This document shows positions 55,931-64,000 of a stretch of DNA of 64,000 nucleotides, piece after piece (position 1 is the first letter of the stretch; each line of letters opens with the position of its first letter). Under the pieces are notes generated by a model. That model made no database searches. It was given only the letters and a program-made list of their open reading frames with translations, and was not told the origin of the DNA. Source of the DNA: Blattamonas nauphoetae (Eukaryota; Preaxostyla; Oxymonadida); contig JARBJD010000076.1 of NCBI GenBank assembly GCA_033064195.1, positions 124,001-188,000 on the forward strand. The letters run 5' to 3'. The position numbers and the translations under genes were made by a program.

Positions 55931-56521
55931 ACCTCGACGTAATTTCCCTTGATACTCAGGCAAAATGGTGCCCTCGTGATTGATGCGTAGAACGAATTGA
56001 AGGTTGGATTGGAGCGGGACGAACTGGGAGGTTGTCCCCGGGGGTTCACTGTGGGCATCACTTGAATGTGACCGTAAATCATGCCCACCCAAGACTTAAC
56101 CCTTCAAGGACTTCGCCAGCAGTAGTCATTGAGTAGGATCATGATAGAGTGATCCCCAAAGGAGTATCGGGTTGTCCTACGGTACAATCATACAAAAACT
56201 TGAAAAAGGAAATGATGAACGATTGAACGATGAAGACTTGAATGATGAATGATTGAATGACAAGTTGAAGAATGTTACCTCGACGTAATTTCCCTTGATA
56301 CTCAGGCAAAATGGTGCCCTCGTGATTGATGCGTAGAACGAATTGAAGGTTGAATTGGAGACGGTGGATTTCTAGGAATCCGCCCCGGGGTTCATGTTGG
56401 CCGCACTTAGATGTGCCCGTAAATCATGCCCACCCAAGACTTAACCCTTCAAGAACTTCGCCAGCAGCAGTCATTTAGAAGGATTGCGATAGAACGATCC
56501 CCAAAGGAGTATCGGGGTGTC
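55931..56521. repeat. Direct repeat pair, about 247 bp each, 346 bp apart
   Basis: ACCTCGACGTAATTTCCCTT begins both copies (55,931-56,177 and 56,277-56,521). They match through GGAGTATCGGG, with a divergent patch in the middle (GGACGAACTGGGAGG against GACGGTGGATTTCTAGG). Between them are short TGAATGATGAA-type repeats. The function is unknown. Confidence 0.8.
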
Positions 56522-56611
56522 TAAAGGAAGCTCGTACGAACGTGGGAAGTCTCTTCTCGACGGTTATTTAACTCTCTCCTATGAATAATAACAACAATAT
56601 CCCAACACCAT

Positions 56612-57536
56612 TCAATACTCCAACATCAGATCAACCAGAAATTCATAATACTCCTTGATTATTTTTCCATTGATTGTCTCTGATGTCTCCATCTCGATTG
56701 ATTCACCAGAACTGTCTTTGAACCAGATCTTCACAATTGATTGTCGAGTACTTAGTTCCCACTTCTTTCGCTTCGCAATCTGTTCGTTACAGAAAGCGAC
56801 ATATGAATCATTGTGAGCATCTGTCTGAATCCAATCACCAGGGATTGTAATGTGCTGAGGAATGTCTTTTGAGATGACAGTCGATGCATCACTAATCTCT
56901 TCTTTCACATGGATGAGTTTGCAGTCGAGGAAGTAGATGTATTTTTGATTTCTAGAATTTGTAAAATCAGGAGGGAGTTGAGCAGTGTGAGAATTCTGAA
57001 TTGAGAAGTATCGCTTCACCATTCCTGTTTTCAACAAAAATAAAATATTCAATTTAGTAACCTCTCTTTACTTCTTCATATGCTTCTTGGAGTCGACGAT
57101 CAATGACATCTCGCACTCGTGGTTGTCCATTTTCAATCCAGAACAGCCAGTATGTTGCTTGATGCAATGCCAGAATTGGTGGAGGAGGACCTTCTGGAGT
57201 TGATGTGAAATATGGATCAAGTTCACCTTGTTTGATCGGTGTTCCTCTGTAGACAATGTTGACTGATTCTGCTGTTGAAATACCTTCTTCTCCACCTCCA
57301 ATTTCACTTCGATCTGTTGGAACCATGAATGTGAAACAAGTTGCATCTGTTGTTGCTCTTGTTCTCTTGAAATCTTTTCCTCTGTCGTTGTAGACACGAG
57401 TTGAACAAATAGAATTTTCAAACTCTTCAGTAGCAGAACAACCAATAAAATCCCCATTAACCATCATCATAGAGATATAGGGTGGTGGGTGAGTAGTTGA
57501 TAAGAATAAGTGTAGGGAAATAGGTGGCAAAGACAA
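56612..57536 (-). other. Possible virus-like element fragment, family uncertain
   Basis: Two adjacent minus-strand coding segments with real protein composition and no similarity to the DNA transposases here. Their style weakly recalls structural proteins of Polinton-like elements. I cannot confirm the family; if it is one, it is an isolated partial fossil with no terminal repeats seen. Confidence 0.25.
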
Positions 57537-58760
57537 TGGTGATTAGGCATAGGTGAAAGTATAGGTGAGGGAAAATAGGTGGAAAGATATGGGTGATTGG
57601 GCAAGGGTGAAGAGATTGGGAGGGGTGAAGGAGGCATTGATGAGTGGTATTGATGAGTGGCATTGATGAGGGGACATTGATGAGTGATATTGATGAGGGG
57701 GAAATTGATGTTGAGATACGTGACATGAGCGATGATGAGGTGGTGTGTGGACATGATTGTGTGGACATGATTGAGGGGGCATTGTTGAGGAGACATTGTT
57801 GAGGGGGCATTGTTGAGGAGACATTGATGTGACTGAACGTGAAATAAGTGATATGAGTCGGTGAAGGATATTAGTGTGTGGACATTGATTGGTGGGCATT
57901 GATTGGTGGACATTGATGGGAGATGCAGGGGTGTGAGGAATTGATGGATGAACATTAGTGGAATGAGGTGCCCCAGGTGGATCGGCATTTTAAATTGGTT
58001 TTTATTTTTGGAGGTCCACGGTCCACAAGTCCACATGGCCACATGAGCAGAGGCATGAATAGAATGAATAGAAATGATAGGGACATTGATGATGGTGGAT
58101 TTGGTGGATTTTTCATTGGTGTTGTATTTCATGAATGTTTTCATAAGACTATTGACCGACCAAAAGTGCCCCAGGTGCCCCAGGTGGATCGGGTTTTTAA
58201 ATTGGTTTTTATTTTGGCAGGTCCACAGGTCCACAAGTCCACATGGCCACAATCTAGTTAGAAACAATTAAAAACTCTGTTATGGTTTGCTCAATACTGT
58301 TTTATTACATGAATCAGGTTTGGTGGATTTTGTATTTTGATGCAACAATTTTTTCTATTTGACTTAGGTCAGGAAACAATGAGAAGAGCAATCTTGAAAA
58401 TGTCATTTATGGAATTTCTTTTTGCTCATTGCTGTCATATTTCACATTATTATGGATTCTGTGGCTTTTTCATTGGTGTTGTATTTCATGAATGTTTTCA
58501 TAAGACTATTGACCGACCAAAAGTGCCCCAGGTGCCCCAGGTGGATCGGGTTTTTAAATTGGTTTTTATTTTTGGAGGTCCACGGTCCACAAGTCCACAT
58601 GGCCACATCAGCAGAGGCATGCATAGAATGAATAAAAATGATTGGGACATTGGTGGTGGTAGATTTGGTGGATTTTTCATTGGTGTTGTATTTCATGGCG
58701 TCCCAGATCTGATTCTATTAATTATTTATGACTTTAATGAATGTTTTATACAATTAAGAT
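57480..58760. repeat. Minisatellite and GTCCAC satellite block
   Basis: From 57,480 to 57,960 a degenerate repeat of units such as GGGGGCATTGTTGAGG and CATTGATGAGTGG dominates. From 57,960 a longer unit containing GTGCCCCAGGTGGATCGG, TTTTTAAATTGG, GTCCACAAGTCCACATGG and TTCATTGGTGTTGTATTTCA recurs at about 57,965, 58,112-58,253 and 58,469-58,700. Open frames over it are artefacts of the repeats. Confidence 0.8.
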
Positions 58761-58803
58761 GCCATCTTAGTCGTATCCAGTCAAATATTGCGACAATAAT
58801 CGA

Positions 58804-59922
58804 TTAGAAATCAGATCTCAAACTGCAATTTCTCGATGACATGATCTGTGTGAATTTGGAGGCAGTTTGAGGAATCACATCTCCACCCCGTCGATTACTC
58901 GCCGTGACACGACTGGAAGGCAAAGAGGTGATGACAGCTTGCGTGGTGGAGGGCATCTTGTGGAGGGAAGTGGTTGTTATGAGAACAGAAAGAACTTCAG
59001 TTGGAGCGCTGCCTCTTCGACGAGTTGTGTGGGTTTGGTCAGCCAGACGCGAAGTGAGTGTGGTGTCGCGAGGTGATGTGTCTGCTGTTCGATTCGCTCC
59101 TAAAAGTCCCGCAGTGGACGAGGACGGGAAGAGTTGGTGAAGGGACGGATAGCAGACACGACTGTGACGAATGAATTGTTTCTCTTGACGTGGGTGTCGA
59201 TAGGAAACAGAGCGAAAATGGAAACGAGGAGTTTTTGTGTGTCTATCCTGAACACATACAAGATGTCTAGAGCAAGAATGACAGCGTCGGTCGTTGTTCA
59301 ATGTTGGCGATGGGAAGGAAGGTGGTGGATGATGGAAATGAAATGACTCGTCGTTGGCAGCAATTGTGGGGATTTGTGGCGGTTCCGAGACGTTTGTTAC
59401 GAATATCATGTCGTCATCTCCAGGCAGGAATGTGTGCTCATCCTCGTCTGCGTGCATCGTCAGTGTCATCCCAATCTATCCTTTCTGAAACATGTTTAAG
59501 CGAATGAAGGCGATTGGAGAGGATGGTAGATGGACTTGGAGCGTTCTGTGAGTTCCTGCTGAAGATCGCCAGAAGTGACATAAAACGAGCGAGAACTGCT
59601 TTGGTCGAGATCTTTTGTCTCTATTTCCGTCATATTGTCGATTGGGGATGCTATTTGTGTTGTTTTTTTGCGTTTGAGTGCGCAAGGAGACGGATGGCTT
59701 GGACGATGGTTGCAGGCGAATTGAACGAAAAGGAGAATGTAAATGGCATCCCAGACTCCGATTTGAACGAGTGGGAGCGCATGGATGGAGCTTCTGCCGG
59801 CAAGCGGGCAACGTGCATGGGGTGGAGTGTTTCTCATCCACTCGCGGTTCCTTCTGAAGAAAGAGACGAGAATCGAAAACAATCAGGACGGGACAAATAG
59901 TGAAAACCAGGGGAAAACACAC
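58804..59922 (-). other. Unassigned ORFs, possible decayed host-gene exons
   Basis: The minus-strand frame 59,469-58,804 (221 residues, Thr/Ser/His-rich) and frames 59,922-59,476 are open but lack motifs. Opposite-strand frames of similar length exist. I cannot say which, if any, is real. Confidence 0.2.
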
Positions 59923-60297
59923 TGGTGGTCGATAGTGTCGCTATTTCGAATGAATTAAATCATAGAAGAATTGACCTTTATCTTGACATCAAGAAACGAA
60001 AAACGAGGAGATTTAGGCTGAAACAAGAGTTAGAAGTAAAAAGAAGCACACGTGTGATTCATAGCGAAGTTGTTGCGAGCTAATTTCATCATGACAAAAT
60101 TTGGCAGAATCAAGACGTCAATTAAGGTAAAACGACGAGATTTGAGCAAGAGAGAAAGTGAAAACAGGAGTATTTCATACACGCAATCCAAAGAGTTGCA
60201 CTAGCCAAAGTGTTGTTGATCAGACCCAAAGTGAGTTGTAGGAAAAAGGACTGACCACTGACACGCCTTTTCTCCAAGTCACCAATGTATACTACTT

Positions 60298-63200
60298 TAG
60301 GCATTGCTGACCGGGACTGACCGGTCAGTTTTCACCGAAAAGCACTGACGGTTACTGACCGGAGGTATTTCGGAACCCACTATCCGGAGTTACCATTTCT
60401 CCGAAGTGGAAGACATACAAACAAAAATTCGAGTCAATTACATGAGTATTCACATTATTTCCTTCGGAAATGCTACCAGTACAATATTTACACTTCAATC
60501 AAGCCGTTTCTCTCTGATTTTCTGACATCTCCTGTTTGAACAGTGAGAAAAAACAGATATGGGTGATGGATCGAACTTTCTCATCGAAACACGGAAAGGC
60601 AAGACTCTCCTAAAACGAAAATGATGAAGACTCGAAAGTTAGTTCGAGTCTCAGCTTCAGTTGTTCTCATCGCCGCACAGACAAACCCCCTGACAGAAAA
60701 GCGAATGTGAAGACAGGAAACAGCTTTGCCACAATAAACACGGAAGGAAAGCAAACCAATCGAGCAAATGGAAGCTATTGTGAAGCGTCAGCAAGATTTC
60801 TAGCAGTTGGCTGTGCTGTTGGGCGGTATGAACTTTGATGGTCTTCTTTTATCTCGATCTCATTTTTCTGTTTCACAGTCACTCACTCATCTCTTCCTAT
60901 TCCCTCGGCCAGATTCATTCACAGGTTTGTCTCGTCATTTCATATGATGGCATCAAGAGAGTTTTCTGCCATGGTCGACACATGCTCTATCAGTATCCGC
61001 TCGACGCGTCTCCTCTCAATTTGAGTCAAACAACTACGCTTTCTGTGTTTCTCTTTCTCCTCTCGTGACATCTTTCCTCTCGTTCCATCAGATCTTCATG
61101 TCCCAAACATCCTCCGATCAGTTCAAATACCACTCACTCATACTACTCAACCCTGCCACACGTGACCTGTATACTCTCATTTATCAGCCACCGTTCCCAC
61201 GATGTCCATGCACAGGACCTCATTCACTTCAATCGTTCGCTCCATTCCATGCACATTCTTACGCTCGTCTCCCTTCGTCAATCAGACGGTTGATGACATT
61301 CTCAAGTCATTTCAGAGGTGGATTTCTCAACATTAAGGATGAAAAGAAAGAACCAGCTAGAAATCACCATAAAATGCAGTCGACTATAGGAGCCGCTCGT
61401 ACGATCTCATTTTGTTGTATCTACTCTAAGAGCATCTCATAATCACTCTCAAATACTTCTCTGATGCGTCCGCATTCCAATTTGTCAACAACAGCTCACA
61501 CTTCAGTTCATTCAAACGATCCTTCGTCACGGTAGACATGAGACGTTGGATACGGCAATTGCGCTGAAACTAACAGTGAAACACATCCGTATACCCATTT
61601 TGACGAGATACTGACCACTTTTGACCTGACACGAAATCACATTCAATTATTGTTTTGTTTTGATGAAACCACTACTAATGGGAATATATTAAGATGAAAG
61701 AAAGGAGAATGATGGATACAAGGTACGTTCTATTTTTTCTGCGATTTCTTCTTCTCAGATTTGGGCTTCTCGGGATTGTTTTGTAGTGGAGGCATTATCC
61801 CCAGAATGGGAGCACGAAGAGTTCGTTTGTTCTTTTTTTTGATAATCTCAGATGCAGAATTATCTGCCTGAAGTTTTGCCATCATCCCTGCGATCACGTC
61901 GTGATCGACAGCAGCGACGATCCCATTCTCCAGACGCTTCACAATCAAGCCTGCTGCATTGAAGGCTGAACGAATTTGCATGGGTGTCGATGACTTTTGA
62001 AAGGCACAAGTCGCCACAGACAATAATCGTTCGATCGAATCGTTTGCATTTTTTCTTCTTAAATCGTTGATTGCTCGTTTCCAAAGGCCGAAGATTCCAA
62101 GGTCACAGGGTTGCGTTAAGTGGGACGAATTTGGAGGGAGAAGAAGGAGAATGATATTATGTTTGGAGAGTTCAGCCCGAACATCATCGGTGGTATGAAC
62201 TTTACACCCATCTGTGAGCAGTACTGCGGTCTGATCGGGCAGACCGCAGTACTGTCTTCGCCTCTGGACGGCAGGCACCAACACCATTTGAATCCATTCC
62301 CGAAAAATTGCCGAATCAACCCTTTGAGACGACGACATCTTAATGAGGCAATCCCGACTGTGTACCACGCCTATGAGCCCCATTTCAAGTGTGTCAACGT
62401 CTTTTCCTACAACATAAAATGGTATTTCAGAGCTCCCGTCAAGACATAAAAGGTGAATGATGGTGAAAGCACATTCCGATCTGGCAATTGGATAATGCGA
62501 TTGATCGTTCATTTGCATGGGAAGGAGAAATTTCTGCGAGCTTGCGTCTTCATGAGCATGATATTGTGACTCATCCGTATGAAAAATGAAACTGTATGGA
62601 ACTGTGTTTGTAATTTTCTCAAGATCATTTTTATACTGAATGATGTGTTCCGGGTCCGCTTTCATATGGTATATGTCGCGTGGTTCGATCGTCCCATAAT
62701 ATATTTCTTTGTGATTTCGTTCTAGTAGTCTTACATGGAAACGATCGGACACTTGAAAGCCAAAGCTGTCAAAGATGAATTTTCGTAAATCGGCCACCTT
62801 CCAAGGCTCACTTGTCGAGCCTGCCTCGATTATTTTCTGGATAACCTCCTTCTCTTGATCTGCTCGACACGTTGAAGGAACCAACGAACTCTTGATATGT
62901 TCGATTCGTGCTTACGATCCTTGACTTCTGGAAAGAGTGTTTCAATGATGATCGTGGGAAAGATGTCCTTAAAACTTTCCAGGAATCTTTCTTTGTTTAT
63001 TTCGAGGTTCTTGCCGCTCTTAATTTTTGGCATGCTATTTTTTTTCGGAGAAATCAAAGATCAATCCAATATTATAGTGAAATTGCTGTTTGCGTTTGGT
63101 CGTTCGCCCACTGATGAAAGACTGCAGAATAGAATCACTTGGAGCTTTTACACTTCATCATTCACCTTCAATGTTCTCCTCGAGCATTTATGGAAAGAAA

Positions 63201-63440
63201 AACTGTTAAAAAGACGTTGTCAACCTGCTGGTTGAACGAAAATGACGTGAAAGTGATCTCTCAATCCGAACGTCACCAATCGCGATTGATCCTTCACTGT
63301 GAGCAAATCTGGACCTTTGCATCCGCACGCTCGCTGATTCTTTCTTCATAGAATACAATTTCTCGTGAAGGTGAGATCTGACCCATTGAAAAAATCTAGG
63401 GTGACACTGACCGGCACTTTTGGCCCGTCAGCCATGCCTA
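60298..63440. mobile_element. TAGGC-family element C with pogo-type transposase inside
   Basis: The left end TAGGCATTGCTGACCGG and about 300 bp following match element A (ACTGACCGGTCAGTTTTCAC; TTACCATTTCTCCG; ACTTCAATCAAGCC). The right end CACTGACCGGCACTTTTGG then CCATGCCTA also matches A's right end. The flanking octamers TACTACTT and CACTATAC differ, so the target duplication is not confirmed. It may be an old insertion or a hybrid of two copies. Inside are an unassigned region (60,800-61,440) and a pogo-type transposase. Confidence 0.65.
61730..62884 (-). CDS. Pogo-type (DDE_1) transposase inside element C
   Basis: A 384-residue uninterrupted minus-strand frame. IFHTDESQYHAHED holds the first Asp, LLTDGCKVHTTDD the second, and PPNSSHLTQPCDLGIFGLWK the pogo-type third-Asp region. 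The tail is Lys-rich. Upstream, a different frame (63,057-62,830) reads NISRVRWFLQRVEQ and may be the N-terminal part after a frameshift, since the catalytic frame starts at VPSTCRADQEKEV. No separate pogo terminal repeats were found around it. It could thus be the gene carried by element C or an insertion whose ends I missed. Confidence 0.75.
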   Translation of the reverse strand: MVPSTCRADQEKEVIQKIIEAGSTSEPWKVADLRKFIFDSFGFQVSDRFHVRLLERNHKEIYYGTIEPRDIYHMKADPEHIIQYKNDLEKITNTVPYSFIFHTDESQYHAHEDASSQKFLLPMQMNDQSHYPIARSECAFTIIHLLCLDGSSEIPFYVVGKDVDTLEMGLIGVVHSRDCLIKMSSSQRVDSAIFREWIQMVLVPAVQRRRQYCGLPDQTAVLLTDGCKVHTTDDVRAELSKHNIILLLLPPNSSHLTQPCDLGIFGLWKRAINDLRRKNANDSIERLLSVATCAFQKSSTPMQIRSAFNAAGLIVKRLENGIVAAVDHDVIAGMMAKLQADNSASEIIKKKNKRTLRAPILGIMPPLQNNPEKPKSEKKKSQKK

Positions 63441-63598
63441 CACTATACATGGCTGACCTGACCGGAAATCCCGAAAATCGTGAAAACCGACTGACATTCA
63501 CTGGCCAAGTTTTAAAAATTATGGGTCGGATCTCGGAGAAATTGAAGTTTTGCCGATGATCGAGATTTATAGTCTATGAGTGAAAAAGAGACATATTG

Positions 63599-64000
63599 TA
63601 GGCATGGCTGACCGGCACTGACCGGTCAGTTTTCACCGAAAAGTACTGACGGTCACTGACCGGAGAAATTTCTGAACCCATAGTCGAGAGATATCATTTC
63701 TCCGAAGTGGTTTCCAAAACAACCGAAATTCGAATCATTAACCAAAGAATCCTTGAATTTCCTTCGGATATGCCACAATTGATTTATTATCATTGCACTT
63801 CAGCTCTATCACTCTTATTTTCGGAGAGTAATTCCTCAAATGTTCAGAAAAAACAGTTACGGGCACAAGATCGAGCTTAACATCCTCTCTCAATAAAAAA
63901 GTGATAGCTGCCATATTGGATCAGTTCCTCGCTTATATTTGTCTTGCTTTGAGTTGAGTGGACGAGATCTGAACAATCCACTTCAGGCTGTCGAGGAGAG
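63599..64000. mobile_element. TAGGC-family element D, left end only
   Basis: TAGGCATGGCTGACCGGCAC starts at 63,599, followed by the family sequence ACTGACCGGTCAGTTTTCAC and TATCATTTCTCCGAAGTGG. The element runs off the window, so the interior and target duplication are unknown. Confidence 0.75.

Noticed and set aside
57467-58267. 266-residue minus-strand frame
   Set aside because: It is produced by the minisatellite and GTCCAC repeats; composition is purely repetitive.
60290-63448. 8-bp target duplication for element C
   Set aside because: The flanking octamers TACTACTT and CACTATAC agree at only half the positions.

Overview
The window looks like nuclear DNA of an intron-bearing protist with a standard genetic code. 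TAA, TAG and TGA all end recognisable genes, and no conserved frame reads through one. Host genes carry many very short GT-AG introns (about 30-110 nt, one of 178 nt). A broken Pmp-like surface-protein gene at the left edge, the tiny introns and the heavy transposon load would fit a Preaxostyla/oxymonad-type flagellate such as Blattamonas. That placement is an inference, not proof.

Host block (about 1-27,800). In order: a decayed beta-helix surface-protein gene; a transposon carrying a STE20/OSR1-type kinase copy; an LRRC40-like leucine-rich-repeat gene; a GH92 alpha-mannosidase; three uncharacterised genes with a hAT-type MITE between two of them; an RS-domain protein; ARPC5 (Arp2/3 complex); a PP6 regulatory (SAPS) subunit; a PfkB kinase with a signal-peptide-like N-terminus; a zinc-finger-like hypothetical; calmodulin; and a three-RRM ELAV/Hu-like protein. 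Genes lie on both strands, close together.

Mobile block (about 28,000-64,000). This is a stack of nested DNA transposons, several with exact boundaries readable by eye. (i) A 608-bp-arm inverted repeat (28,065-34,196) was hit in one arm by a DD41D mariner (28,252-32,487). That mariner was itself hit by a 2.9-kb hAT-like element (28,300-31,209) with an 8-bp target duplication. The intact arm preserves the empty mariner site. (ii) A MULE-like element (36,413-44,781) has roughly 460-bp terminal inverted repeats and a 9-bp duplication. It sits inside a decayed copy of an unusual DDE-type transposase gene. Its right terminal repeat was later split by a pogo element, and a small mariner MITE lies inside it. 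(iii) A better-preserved copy of the same DDE gene (51,813-53,798, one 42-nt intron) lies inside another pogo-like transposase. (iv) Members of a family starting TAGGC(A/T)TG share their ends but carry different interiors: a kinase copy in one, a pogo-type transposase in another. (v) The remainder is broken retroelement reverse-transcriptase fragments, a possible virus-like fragment, foldback MITEs and satellites.

The most notable result is a Pack-type (gene-carrying) TIR transposon family in a protist. One member holds an intron-containing kinase copy with an altered HRD motif between intact terminal repeats and an 8-bp target-site duplication. The second is the pair of related, unclassified DDE-type transposase genes.
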